A stretch of DNA of 64,000 nt, from contig NZ_JACHDY010000001.1 of the NCBI RefSeq assembly GCF_014201315.1, positions 930,001 to 994,000 on the forward strand, given 5' to 3'. Every line of letters starts with the position of its first letter. The stretch's first letter is position 1. Position numbers and translations under genes: made by a program. The notes beneath the pieces were generated by a model. The model did not search any database, was not told the DNA's origin, and worked only from the letters and a program-made list of their open reading frames with translations. Source of the stretch: Edaphobacter lichenicola. Its GTDB lineage: Bacteria; Acidobacteriota; Terriglobia; Terriglobales; Acidobacteriaceae. Positions 1-10,446 of the stretch are shown piece after piece.

Positions 1-1045
1 TGCGTTCGATCGCCTTCTCGAGCACTCGCTCGATCGGGATCCCGGCGCCATCGTCTTCAATCTCGATCACCACCGAGCCGCTTTGATGAAACGCCTTCAA
101 CCGCAGACAGCCCTCAGCCGACTTCCCTGCCAGCACACGGTCCGCAGGCGACTCGATCCCATGATCGACCGCGTTCCTCACCGCATGGGTCAGCGGATCC
201 TTGATCGCCTCGAGCAGGCTCTTATCCAGCCCCGTCTCCTGCCCGCTGAACTCAACCCGCACCTCGCGACCGCAGGTCCGTGCAAGATCCCGCACCATCC
301 GCGGAAACTTCCCAAACAGATTCCCAACCGGCTGCATCCGAGCCTGCATCACCGTCTCGCGCAGATCCGCCGTAACGCTATCCAGCCGCCGCGCCAGCTC
401 AGGAAAGTTCGCCGCCTCCATCCCGCTCTGCAGCATCTGGTTGCGGGTCAACACCAGCTCGCCCACCAGGTTCATCATGCGGTTCAGCACATCCACATCG
501 ATCCGCAGCGTCTTATCCGCGCTCGCCTTCTCCGTCACCACCGTCGGCTGCAACACCGGCGACGCACCACCATTCGAAGCGGCCGGCGCAGCACCCTCAC
601 TCTTCGTCGTCTCCACCAGAGCAATCTGCGGAGCCTCGATCTCCGGCAGCTCCGCAGGCACCTGCCCATTCAGACTCGCCAGTTCGGCGATCAGCTCGCC
701 ATCTTCATCACCCGCTCGAGTCCCTTCACTCCCGGTCTCCTCGATCAACATCAGAATCGAGCGCAGACCATCCATCAGGCGAAGCAACCCGCTGATCAGA
801 TCCGAGGTCACCGCAAGCCTTCCGTCCCGCAGCGACCCCAGTAGATGCTCTCCCGCATGCGCCAGCTTCTCCAGCCGGTCGAATCCCAGAAAACCCGTCG
901 TCCCTTTGATCGTATGGACGGCGCGGAAGATCTCCCCCAGCAATCCGGTATCGTCAGGCCGCATCTCCAGCTCGGTCAGGCACCGCTCCATCCGGTCCAG
1001 ACCCTCCTGGCTCTCCGCAATAAATTCTTTGGTTAGCTCGTCCAC
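1..1045 (-). CDS. cheA: Chemotaxis histidine kinase CheA, 5' part (runs off the window)
   Basis: Read on the minus strand, the first 348 codons encode the N-terminal half of CheA, the cytoplasmic kinase that phosphorylates CheY/CheB in response to receptor arrays. Visible: an HPt (P1) domain at residues 1-105 with the phospho-acceptor His44 in AVHTIKGTTG, a low-complexity linker, the dimerisation domain (MNLVGELVLTRNQM), then the start of the ATPase domain with the N box (HAVRNAVDHGIE) and G1 (DDGAGIP). The GTG at 1045 was chosen because VDELTKEFIAESQE is the usual CheA N-terminus and AAGG lies just upstream; the ATG at 1077 is out of frame. There is no obvious P2 (CheY-binding) domain before the dimerisation region, so this may be a compact CheA or one fused to other modules beyond the edge. 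Confidence 0.93.
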   Translation of the reverse strand, partial: MDELTKEFIAESQEGLDRMERCLTELEMRPDDTGLLGEIFRAVHTIKGTTGFLGFDRLEKLAHAGEHLLGSLRDGRLAVTSDLISGLLRLMDGLRSILMLIEETGSEGTRAGDEDGELIAELASLNGQVPAELPEIEAPQIALVETTKSEGAAPAASNGGASPVLQPTVVTEKASADKTLRIDVDVLNRMMNLVGELVLTRNQMLQSGMEAANFPELARRLDSVTADLRETVMQARMQPVGNLFGKFPRMVRDLARTCGREVRVEFSGQETGLDKSLLEAIKDPLTHAVRNAVDHGIESPADRVLAGKSAEGCLRLKAFHQSGSVVIEIEDDGAGIPIERVLEKAIER

Positions 1046-1130
1046 ACACCTTATATCGGGCGCGGAGCGGTAACCATGAGGCGCCTGCCACTTGCTATCG
1101 GCCCCCGCACCCGATAGCCTCACTCACATC

Positions 1131-1574
1131 ATGTCCTCCGAACTCTCCGCCGAACAGCCCAGTGCCGCGCTCACTCCCGCACAAATCGCCAGCCTGCAGC
1201 AGCAAGCCGTCACCGTCGCGCACCACGCCTACGCCCCCTACAGCAACTTCCGCGTCGGCGCCGCCCTCCTCCTCACCGACGGTACCATCGTAACCGGCTG
1301 CAACGTCGAAAACGCCTCCTACCGCCTCACCACCTGCGCCGAGCAGACCGCCATCACCTCCGCCGTCGCCCTCCGCGGCCCCGGCATCCGCATCCGCGCC
1401 ATCGCCGTCGCCAACCTCAACCAGACCGCCAGCCAGCCCTGCGGAGCCTGCCGCCAGACCATCCACGAGTTCAGCACCCCCGACACCATCGTCTACTTCC
1501 CCGCCGAAGGCGGCTCCATCGCCCAGGCCACCATGGCGGAGCTCCTACCCGCCGCCTTCCTCCTCAACGAGTAA
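1131..1574 (+). CDS. cdd: Cytidine deaminase, tetrameric zinc type
   Basis: A 147-residue enzyme that deaminates cytidine and deoxycytidine to uridine and deoxyuridine in pyrimidine salvage. The zinc site of the small homotetrameric class is complete: Cys69-Ala-Glu71 (TCAEQ) and Cys104-Gly-Ala-Cys107 (PCGAC), with the substrate-binding YSNFRVGAAL and NVENASY segments before it. The ATG at 1131 gives the family length; an upstream in-frame TTG at 1092 would add 13 unconserved residues. The gene is divergent from cheA. The next plus-strand gene but one is a pyrimidine nucleoside phosphorylase, so the two probably act consecutively on imported nucleosides. Confidence 0.95.
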   Translation: MSSELSAEQPSAALTPAQIASLQQQAVTVAHHAYAPYSNFRVGAALLLTDGTIVTGCNVENASYRLTTCAEQTAITSAVALRGPGIRIRAIAVANLNQTASQPCGACRQTIHEFSTPDTIVYFPAEGGSIAQATMAELLPAAFLLNE

Positions 1575-1618
1575 TCATTCAAGTCGATTGATCAATTCTC
1601 TAGTTAAGGAAGACTGCT

Positions 1619-2113
1619 TTGATAATCCGTGACACAAATGGCAAAGCACTGCGTGATACGGCGTTTGACACTAGCCTTGATCTTTGTGACCTGCGCAACG
1701 CAGACTTCCGCGGCCAATCCGTGGAGGTTCTTGATCTGTCCGACGCAGATTTAAGAGGAGCTGACTTCACTGACGCCGACCTTTACGGTACTTATCTTTT
1801 CAGGGCCAATTGTGAAGGAAGTATCTTTCGGAATTGCCGACTAAGCGGAGTGGTCCTCGATGGTGCCAATCTACGCAGGGCGGACTTCACGGGAGCATAT
1901 ATTTCCTATGACAACATCCTCCATGCATCGTCTCTCCTCGAAGCAGATTTGACTGACGCTCTTCTCGACGGAGCAGATCTGAAGGGATCGCGATACAGCA
2001 GCCGGACCATCTTCCCTCACGGATTCGATCCCAAGGCAAATGGCATGATTCAAGTTAGCGAGGAACAAGGATTGGTTGTACCCACAAGTAGCAAGCCAGA
2101 TCGAGAAAAATAG
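1619..2113 (+). CDS. Pentapeptide-repeat protein
   Basis: A 164-residue protein built almost wholly of A(D/N)LXX repeats from about residue 20 to 125 (for example DLSDADLRGADFTDADLYG, LDGANLRRADFTGA). This predicts a right-handed four-sided beta-helix. No signal peptide or membrane segment is visible. Pentapeptide proteins include DNA mimics that protect gyrase (Qnr, MfpA), but most have no known role, so no function is assigned. The start is a TTG with AAGGA about 8 nt upstream; there is no ATG at this end. The stop TAG directly abuts the ATG of the phosphorylase at 2114, suggesting translational coupling. Base composition is clearly lower in GC than both neighbours and codon use is mixed rather than C-ending, which suggests insertion into a salvage operon. 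Confidence 0.88.
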   Translation: MIIRDTNGKALRDTAFDTSLDLCDLRNADFRGQSVEVLDLSDADLRGADFTDADLYGTYLFRANCEGSIFRNCRLSGVVLDGANLRRADFTGAYISYDNILHASSLLEADLTDALLDGADLKGSRYSSRTIFPHGFDPKANGMIQVSEEQGLVVPTSSKPDREK

Positions 2114-3508
2114 ATGACCCAGACCATCCATCCCATCGACGTCCTCCTCCACAAGCGCGACGGCCGCGTCCTCACCGACGCAGAGATCCAGGCCTTCATC
2201 CACGCCCTCGTTCACCGCACTCCGGACAAACAGCTCGTCACCGACGCCCAGATCGCCGCCTTCCTCATGGCCGTCTTCCATCACGGCCTCACCCCGCAAG
2301 AGCTCGCCACCCTCACCGCCGCCATGCGCTACTCCGGCGAGACCTTCGACGCCGCGCCCCTCCACAGCTTCACCGTCGACAAGCACTCCACCGGCGGCGT
2401 CGGCGACAAGACCTCCCTCCTCATCGCCCCCATCCTCGCCGCCGCAGGCCTCGCCTCGCCAAACCCCGACGGCATCCCCAGCATCTGCGTCCCCATGATC
2501 TCTGGCCGCAGCCTCGGCCACACCGGCGGAACCCTCGACAAGCTCGAAACCATCCCCGGCTTCAACACCCAGCTCACCCTCGACCACCTCCTCCTCACGC
2601 TCGAAAAGTGCGGCGCAGCCCTCGTCGGACAAACCCCGCATCTCGTCCCCGCCGACCGCATCCTCTACGCCCTCCGCGACCACACCGGCACCGTCGAATC
2701 TCCGTACCTCATCTGCGCCAGCATCATGAGCAAAAAACTAGCCGAAGACCTCAACGCCCTGGTCCTCGACGTCAAAACCGGCAGCGGCGCCTTCATGCCC
2801 ACCTACGACCAGTCAAAGCTCCTCGCCGAACTCATGGTCCAGACCGGCGAAGCCTCCGGCACCCGCACCGTCGCCCTCCTCACCAACCACGACGAGCCCC
2901 TCGGCCGCTTCTCCGGCAACTGGATCGAAGTCTGGGAGTGCGTCGACATCCTCCGCGCCACCCGCATCGAGGATCGCCACCCCCTCTCCGCCGACCTCAT
3001 CCAGCTCTCCAACCTCCTAGCCGGCTGGATGCTTCATCTCGCCGGCAAAGCCGCCACCCCCGAAGAAGGAGCGCGTCTCTCCGACGAGATTCTCCTCAGC
3101 GGCGCAGCCTTCAAAGCATGGATCAGAGTCGTAGCCACCCAGTGCGGCGACGTCTCCCTCTTCCACGACCCCGCCGCCCACCACCGATACACCGCCTCGC
3201 GCACCCTCACCGCTACACACACCGGATACCTCGCCTCCATGGACTGCAAACAAGTCGGCTGGGCCGTCCAGCGTCTCGGTGCAGGCCGCGCCAAACCCGG
3301 CGATCCCGTCAGCGCCCACGCCGGCATCGAGATGCACGCCAAGCTAGGCGACTCGATCAAAGCCGGGCAACCCCTCGTCACCCTCTTCAGCGAAGACCTC
3401 TCGCTCCTCGACGAACCCGAGACCATGCTCCTCGACACCCTCCACATCGCCTCCGGCCCGCCCCAACTCCAGCCTCTCCTCCGCGAAGTCATCACCAAGA
3501 ACACCTGA
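2114..3508 (+). CDS. deoA: Thymidine / pyrimidine-nucleoside phosphorylase
   Basis: A 464-residue cytosolic enzyme that cleaves (deoxy)uridine or thymidine with phosphate to give base plus (deoxy)ribose-1-phosphate. The phosphate-binding loop KHSTGGVGDKTSL and the family signature SGRSLGHTGGTLDKLE are intact. The C-terminal domain has the expected alpha/beta fold (AGIEMHAKLGDSIKAGQPL). Sequence alone does not separate DeoA (thymidine) from Pdp (broad pyrimidine) specificity, so the symbol is approximate. It starts immediately after the stop codon of the pentapeptide gene and lies 3' of cdd, whose products are its substrates. Confidence 0.94.
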   Translation: MTQTIHPIDVLLHKRDGRVLTDAEIQAFIHALVHRTPDKQLVTDAQIAAFLMAVFHHGLTPQELATLTAAMRYSGETFDAAPLHSFTVDKHSTGGVGDKTSLLIAPILAAAGLASPNPDGIPSICVPMISGRSLGHTGGTLDKLETIPGFNTQLTLDHLLLTLEKCGAALVGQTPHLVPADRILYALRDHTGTVESPYLICASIMSKKLAEDLNALVLDVKTGSGAFMPTYDQSKLLAELMVQTGEASGTRTVALLTNHDEPLGRFSGNWIEVWECVDILRATRIEDRHPLSADLIQLSNLLAGWMLHLAGKAATPEEGARLSDEILLSGAAFKAWIRVVATQCGDVSLFHDPAAHHRYTASRTLTATHTGYLASMDCKQVGWAVQRLGAGRAKPGDPVSAHAGIEMHAKLGDSIKAGQPLVTLFSEDLSLLDEPETMLLDTLHIASGPPQLQPLLREVITKNT

Positions 3509-3572
3509 TTCCCAGACCAAAAAGTGGACCCGGAGATCTTCATCGCCGGGTCCTGCTCACACAAAGTACAAA

Positions 3573-3998
3573 CTATTTGAGAGCAATCAGAACATCGCTA
3601 TTGACGCGTACGGATGCTTCCTGTGCCTGAGCCCTGGCCCACTTCTCCTGCTTCGAAGTCGTCAGGTGGCAGCTCATCGACGAATTCGCTGTGCGAATCT
3701 CACTCAGGAAGTACTGGTTCCCGTAGTGGTGAAAGACCAGCTTGTTGTCTGCCGAGACACTGTTATCAGGGACCGTAGTCGCCATCACGGCAATGCCCTT
3801 CTCTCGGTCCGAAATGCTCAGAATCCGCGGCGTGTTGCTCTCGTTGCCGATGGTGTAGTTCCCGGCAGGCAGCGTGCGGCCATTGACCGTGAAGTTGAAT
3901 GGAACGGTTGCCGTGACCTTATGATCCTGGGCCAGAGCACTACCAGCGGTGGCAATACCGGCGGCGACGAAGAGTGCGATTGCAGTAAGGTTTTTCAT
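3573..3998 (-). CDS. Small secreted beta-rich protein, function unknown
   Basis: A 141-residue protein with a clear Sec signal peptide (MKNLTAIALFVAAGIATAGSALAQ, residues 1-24). The mature domain of about 115 residues begins with KVTATVPFNFTVNGRTLPAGNY, a pattern common in small exported acidobacterial proteins of unknown role. I recall the pattern, but no function is known to me. One internal Cys (SMSCHL) is present. The ATG is preceded by a strong AAAGGAG at good distance. It is convergent with deoA and divergent from the FHA regulator, so it is probably monocistronic. Confidence 0.8.
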   Translation of the reverse strand: MKNLTAIALFVAAGIATAGSALAQDHKVTATVPFNFTVNGRTLPAGNYTIGNESNTPRILSISDREKGIAVMATTVPDNSVSADNKLVFHHYGNQYFLSEIRTANSSMSCHLTTSKQEKWARAQAQEASVRVNSDVLIALK

Positions 3999-4335
3999 GA
4001 CGATCTCCTTTGTGAGATACCTCTCTCAGGTTCCGATTGGTCTCTGGATTTCGTTCTCTCCGGAGCTTGTTGTTACGCCCGGATACATTGCAACCGCATG
4101 GCCAAACCGCGCCAAACTCCCGTACATCGGCAGCTCACTTTTATTTGCAACAAGATGGAACCGCAGCGTCCGCCCGCAGGCCGGCGAATCTCACCCACGC
4201 TTCAATCTCCCGGTATCCGAATGGTTCCCCGCGGTATCTGATCGGCTCCCGTGTTCCCGCATCGTGTCCTGAATCGTGCCCCGGAATCGCGGTCGCGCAG
4301 CCGATTCAGCTACACTCTCCTTCAACGGAGACCCT
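3999..4335. other. Intergenic, divergent promoter region
   Basis: 337 bases between the small secreted protein (minus) and the FHA-sigma54 regulator (plus). Apart from the AAAGGAG ribosome site of the minus gene and a short ACGGAG before 4336 I see no repeat, RNA gene or convincing operator. A GTG at 4276 is in frame with the regulator but adds 20 unconserved residues. Confidence 0.5.
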
Positions 4336-6192
<1,857 letters not shown>

Positions 6193-6325
6193 CCTCGCGA
6201 AGTAACGGTTGCCGACCATCGAAGCCAACACCGTCTCAGGAAATCGCTAGGCCCCTCTCCTCGCAACCAGTACACTCAACCAAAGTATTCAAACTGCGTT
6301 CATCTCAGCAGCAGGAGCGAAGCCT

Positions 6326-7564
6326 TTGTCTCGATTCACCGGTCTGCTCGGCCTCATCACCTTCCTCGGCCTCGCCTACGCCTTCTCCACCAACCGCCGA
6401 GCCATCCGCTGGCGCACCGTGGCCTGGGGACTCGGCCTGCAGATCTTCTTCGCCTTCCTCGTCATCAAGTGGAACACCGGCCAGCTCATCCTCCACAACA
6501 TCTCCTCCGTCATCACCTCCCTCCTCGGCCACTCCGTCGACGGCTCCTCCCTCGTCTTCGGCCGCATCGGCACCCCAGGCGACCCGCTCGCCACCCTCGC
6601 CTTCGCCGTCCTGCCCACCATCATCTTCGTCAGCGCCTTCTTCGCCATCATGTACCACATTGGCCTCATGCAGCGCATCATCCGCATCGTCGCGTGGATC
6701 ATGCAGCGAACGATGGGCACAAGCGGCGCGGAAAGTACAAACGTTGCCGCCAGCATCTTCATGGGCCAGACCGAAGCCCCGCTCACCATCCGCCCCTTCC
6801 TCGCCGGCGCCACCCGCAGCGAGCTCATGGTCATTATGACCTCCGGCATGGCCCACGTCTCCGGCGGCATCATGGCCGCCTACATCAGCTTCGGCATCAA
6901 CGCCCAGGACCTCCTCTCCGCCGTCATCATGACCGCCCCCGGCACCATCCTCGTCGCCAAGATGCTCGTACCCGAAACCGAAGTCCCCGCCACCGCCGGC
7001 ACCGTTCACATGCCCCCCAGCGAGGAGCACAAGAACGAAAACTTCGTCGCCGCCATCGCCCGCGGCACCATCGACGGCGGACAGCTAGCCTTCAACGTAG
7101 CCATCATGCTCATCAGCTTCGTCGCCCTCGTCGGCCTCGCCAACGCCATCATGCTCGGCATCTCGAACTTCGCCTGGGCCCACGGCAACATCCCCTTCCC
7201 CCACTCCCTCAACGCCGTCCTCGGCGTCGTCGGAGCGCCCATCGCCTGGCTCATCGGCATCCCCTGGCACGACGCCCGCACCATCGGCAACCTCCTCGGC
7301 ACCCGCACCATGATCAACGAGTTCGTCGCCTTCACCCAGCTCGGCCTCATCAAGTCCGCCCTCGCCCCGCGCACCTTCTCCATCGCCACCTTCGCCCTCT
7401 GCGGCTTCGCCAACGTAGGCTCGATCGGCATGCAGATCGGCGGCATCGGAGCCCTCGTCCCCAACCGCCGCAACGATCTCGCCCAGCTTGGCCTCCGCGC
7501 CATGCTCGCCGGAACCATGGCCAACCTCATGTCCGCCAGCATCGTCTCCATGCTTATCAAATAA
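6326..7564 (+). CDS. NupC-type concentrative nucleoside transporter
   Basis: A 412-residue inner-membrane symporter of the CNT family, importing nucleosides with H+ or Na+. It begins RFTGLLGLITFLGLAYAFS and has about ten hydrophobic segments. The family-typical MGQTEAPL is present, as are SGMAHVSGGIMAAY and the C-terminal ALCGFANVGSIGMQIGGIGA stretch. The start is TTG at 6326 with AGGAG (6312-6316) upstream; the first ATG lies far inside the conserved region. It supplies the substrates for cdd, the pyrimidine phosphorylase and the purine phosphorylase in this window. Whether the cation is H+ or Na+ cannot be read directly. Confidence 0.93.
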   Translation: MSRFTGLLGLITFLGLAYAFSTNRRAIRWRTVAWGLGLQIFFAFLVIKWNTGQLILHNISSVITSLLGHSVDGSSLVFGRIGTPGDPLATLAFAVLPTIIFVSAFFAIMYHIGLMQRIIRIVAWIMQRTMGTSGAESTNVAASIFMGQTEAPLTIRPFLAGATRSELMVIMTSGMAHVSGGIMAAYISFGINAQDLLSAVIMTAPGTILVAKMLVPETEVPATAGTVHMPPSEEHKNENFVAAIARGTIDGGQLAFNVAIMLISFVALVGLANAIMLGISNFAWAHGNIPFPHSLNAVLGVVGAPIAWLIGIPWHDARTIGNLLGTRTMINEFVAFTQLGLIKSALAPRTFSIATFALCGFANVGSIGMQIGGIGALVPNRRNDLAQLGLRAMLAGTMANLMSASIVSMLIK

Positions 7565-7682
7565 AATCCACGCAAATCCCACGATGCACTAGAATCTCCG
7601 CACATCCTGCATCTCTTCCCGCAGCCTTCCCTTTTGAAGAGAACGCAGCGCAGAAGCGCGTTCGAACTGGAGAATCCGCAGC

Positions 7683-8807
7683 ATGGCGTTCCGAAGGAGC
7701 AGCAAGAATACCGCCGAGTACAAGCGTCTGGTCCAATCCGAAGAGAACAAAACAACCGGGCTGTTGAACCTGGTAGTCGTCCTCGCTATCGCCGCCGTCG
7801 CCTACACTGACTGGATCGTAGTAGCCAATATCTCCCTCGGATATCTCTACGTCCTTCCCATCGCCCTCAGTGCCCTCATCAACCCGCTTCCAGTCACAAT
7901 CGCACTCGCGATCCTCGGCAGCATCTTGCAGGAGCTCTTTGGTCCCGCCGGCGACAGCCCCCACGTCAGAATCGTCCGCTTCATCGTCAGCCTTACCGGT
8001 TTTCTCATCGTCAGTTCCCTCGTCACCCTCATCGCGCACCAACGCGAACGCCTCGCCGCAGAGGTACGCCGCCAACGCGACGAGTACGAGCGCGATCTCA
8101 CCCTCGCCGCCCAGGTCCAGCGCCGAGTCCTGCCCAGGCCTCCCACCGTCCCCGGGCTCGAACTCGCTGCCGCCATGCAGACCGCGCGCCTGCTCGGTGG
8201 CGACTACTACGACTTCTTCACCATCTCCGACGAGATCGTCGATGTCGTCATCGCCGACGTCTCCGGCAAAGGCGCCGCAGCATCTCTCCTCATGCCCTCC
8301 CTCGCCGTAGCTCTGCACCTTCGCGCCCGCGAGCTCAGCGGCCCCGCAGCCATCCTCAAGGATCTCGACGAAGTCCTCAAACAGATCACCAACCCCGCCA
8401 CTTTCGTCACTATGTTCTACGCCCGCCTCAACCCCTCGCTCCGCACCCTCGAGTACGCCAGCGGCGGGCACAACCCACCCCTGCTCCTGCGAACCAGCAA
8501 AGACGAATCGTTTCTCCTCGAAGAAGCCGGCCCCATCATGGGCATCCTGCCCGACGCCCAGTTCTCCAACACAATCATCCCCCTCGAACCCGGCGACATC
8601 CTCGCCCTCTACACCGACGGCGTCACCGAGCAGGAGAACGAACACGAAGAAGAGTACTCACTCGACCGTCTGACAAAACTCATCCTGAGCAAAAAATCAG
8701 AGCCAGCGACCGCGCTCGTAGCCGACATCACCGAAGCCGTCTCCACCTTCGCCGGAACCAAAGAACAGACCGATGACCTCACCCTCGTCATCGCCAAACT
8801 CCTCTAA
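7683..8807 (+). CDS. Membrane-anchored SpoIIE/RsbU-type PP2C phosphatase
   Basis: 374 residues. An N-terminal membrane module (hydrophobic segments near 28-42, 50-82 and 97-118) is followed by a short coiled coil (RERLAAEVRRQRDEYERDL) and a PP2C-SpoIIE phosphatase domain (about 140-374). Metal-binding motifs are present: GGDYYDF (172-178), ADVSGKG (191-197), YTDGVTE and the terminal TDDLTL. Such enzymes dephosphorylate anti-sigma antagonists (SpoIIAA/RsbV type) in partner-switching pathways. No antagonist, kinase or sigma factor gene is next to it, so its target is unknown. A second phosphatase of this family lies at 17246-18574. Confidence 0.9.
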   Translation: MAFRRSSKNTAEYKRLVQSEENKTTGLLNLVVVLAIAAVAYTDWIVVANISLGYLYVLPIALSALINPLPVTIALAILGSILQELFGPAGDSPHVRIVRFIVSLTGFLIVSSLVTLIAHQRERLAAEVRRQRDEYERDLTLAAQVQRRVLPRPPTVPGLELAAAMQTARLLGGDYYDFFTISDEIVDVVIADVSGKGAAASLLMPSLAVALHLRARELSGPAAILKDLDEVLKQITNPATFVTMFYARLNPSLRTLEYASGGHNPPLLLRTSKDESFLLEEAGPIMGILPDAQFSNTIIPLEPGDILALYTDGVTEQENEHEEEYSLDRLTKLILSKKSEPATALVADITEAVSTFAGTKEQTDDLTLVIAKLL

Positions 8808-9457
8808 CAAACTCCCCGAGTAGATCATCAACTCATACGAAAGCCGTCATCTCGACCGAAGCTGTTCACAGCCTCATCGTGAACAGCGCAGTGGAGAGAC
8901 CCCCGTATTTGCTGTTGTCTTTGCTGTTGTCTTTGCTGTTGTCTTTGCTGTTGTCTTTGCTGTTGCCTTTGCCTTTGCCTTTGCCTTTGCTGTTGCCGTT
9001 GCTGTTGCTGTCATCCTGAACGCAGTGAAGGACCCCGACACCTTCCACCCACCCATACCGTTCGAACCTTTCAACCCAAACACTCCAACGGTTCCCTTTT
9101 TTCCCCCCAAGAAAATCGTCATCTCGACCGAAGCGGTTCACAGTCTTATCGTGAACCGCGCAGTGGAGAGACCCCCGCATTTGCTGTTGTCTTTGCTGTT
9201 GTCTTTGCTGTTGCCTTTGCCTTTGCAGTTGCTGTTGCTGTCATCCTGAACGCAGTGAAGGATCCCGACACATCCCACCCACCCATACCGTTGGAACCTT
9301 CCAACCCAACACCCCAACCGTTCCGCTCTTCCCACAAATCGCATCTCGACCGAAGCTGTTCACAGCCTCATCGTGAACAGCGCAGTGGAGAGACCCCCGC
9401 ATTTGCTGTTGCCCCGCCCTTCCACAGCGCAGCGAAGGAATCCACACTCCCTCCGCC
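8808..9457. repeat. Three direct copies of a hairpin repeat with 12-bp microsatellites
   Basis: 650 gene-free bases containing three head-to-tail units starting near 8845, 9117 and 9342. Each unit has CATCTCGACCGAAGC, then a perfect 9-bp stem (GCTGTTCAC / GTGAACAGC in units 1 and 3, GCGGTTCAC / GTGAACCGC in unit 2, a compensatory change) and GCAGTGGAGAGACCCCCG. This is followed by a tract of TTTGCTGTTGTC units that varies in copy number (about five units near 8910-8960 plus TTGCCT units, about two and a half near 9180, one near 9400). Units 1 and 2 continue with GTCATCCTGAACGCAGTGAA and CCACCCACCCATACCG. A fourth relative lies at 32896-33040. Open frames here are low complexity and not genes. 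Confidence 0.85.
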
Positions 9458-9991
9458 TCACCCAACCAGCTTCAGATAATCCGGCTCATCCGCAATCGTC
9501 TTATACCGGAACTGCCGCACAATCTTCGCCCCTTTTAAAAAGAAGATGCCCTGCATCTGATGTCCATCCTCTTGGATCGCCCCGATCCCATGTTTGAAGA
9601 TCGCCCCCTTCAACCACCCAATCCACACCGAAGGTTGCAGCAACGTCAGCGCCGGATGCATCCGCGGCAGCGCAAACACAGGAAGCTGGTACACCACCGC
9701 CTCCGGATCGCTCACCCGCTCCACATCCCCAATCCCGTAATAATCAAAGAACGGCTTCGCTCGCTCCGGAGTACCCAGGTGCACAAACACCGGCCTCACC
9801 CCGCGCCGCGCCAACTCACCACGAATCTCCGCAACATCACTGATCGCCTGCCGGCAGAAAGAGCACCCAAAGTGCCGCAGAAATACCAGCAGCACCGGCG
9901 AAGCCTCCACCAGCGCCAGCAGGCTCGCACCCGACTCCGTACGAATCGAAGCCAGCACCCCCGCGACCTCGTCCGTAGAACTCATACCCAT
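9458..9991 (-). CDS. Peroxiredoxin-like thioredoxin-fold protein (AhpC/TSA-2 type)
   Basis: A 177-residue thioredoxin-fold protein. It has VFLRHFGCSFCRQ near residues 33-45, a CxxC where PRXL2/AhpC-TSA-2 proteins carry their redox site, followed by the usual VHLGTPERAKPFF strand and the C-terminal GIFFLKGAKIVRQFRYKTIADEPDY segment. This suggests a cytosolic thiol redox or antioxidant function; the substrate is unknown. No signal peptide. The start MGMSS has two close ATGs and either could be used. It stands alone, flanked by the repeat array downstream and a repeat-containing spacer upstream. Confidence 0.8.
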   Translation of the reverse strand: MGMSSTDEVAGVLASIRTESGASLLALVEASPVLLVFLRHFGCSFCRQAISDVAEIRGELARRGVRPVFVHLGTPERAKPFFDYYGIGDVERVSDPEAVVYQLPVFALPRMHPALTLLQPSVWIGWLKGAIFKHGIGAIQEDGHQMQGIFFLKGAKIVRQFRYKTIADEPDYLKLVG

Positions 9992-10446
9992 CCAACCAAC
10001 GGCCGCACCCGATCCCCCACTCGCTGAATCGAACCTTCGTGCTGAAACTTTACTCTTCTCATCGTCTCCCGTTTTTTCCTGTCAAGCTCCTGCCCGCGCA
10101 AAGAAGAAAATAAATCCGCACGCACCCTCCACAAAACCCACGTCAATCCAGCGTTTCCGCACACTCGCCACGCAAAAAATAAATCCCGAAACCGTGGCGC
10201 ATCCACCCCCGCCCACTCGATAAACTATTAACAGCGGCCTTCAACGAAACCGAACCGCAGTAGCCTCGCTTCGAATGGCGACCGTAAACCGTTTGAATAG
10301 AATACTTTACCAAAAAGTCTCAGACAATCGACACTTTACCCTGAAAAGTCCACCACTAAGCATTTTATTTTGAAGACTTTACACAAAAAGCATACAGGGA
10401 GGGGATACCATCCTGTATGTCCGCCCGACCGCCCTTAGGAACGCGA
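9992..10446. promoter_or_regulatory. Spacer with decayed promoter-like repeat and structured leader before the purine phosphorylase
   Basis: 455 bases. CCTGTCAAGCTCC (10078-10090) and GTGGCGCAT...TAAACT...AACAG (10194-10234) match the units at 33441 and 53247, but the two parts are farther apart and no terminator follows. Further on, ACTTTAC occurs at 10304, 10333 and 10376; the first two are followed by AAAGT, giving small ACTTT/AAAGT inverted pairs. At 10391-10419 there is a perfect 8-bp inverted repeat CATACAGG / CCTGTATG enclosing GAGGGGATACCAT, a relative of the G-run motif at 33720. It covers the purine-rich site and the ATG at 10417. Confidence 0.6.

Noticed and set aside
83..1073. Long open frames on the plus strand across the first kilobase
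   Set aside because: They are Arg/Pro/His- or Ser-rich shadows; the minus strand reads as a clear CheA with HPt and ATPase motifs.
4276..4335. GTG start adding 20 residues to the FHA regulator
   Set aside because: The added residues are not part of an FHA domain; ATG 4336 has a ribosome site and begins the domain.
8910..9012. CRISPR-like regular repeat
   Set aside because: Units are 12 bp, contiguous and without unique spacers; no cas gene is near.
8866..9344. Small minus-strand frames with NSKDNSK repeats
   Set aside because: They translate the 12-bp microsatellite and hairpin repeats and have no ribosome site or conserved domain.
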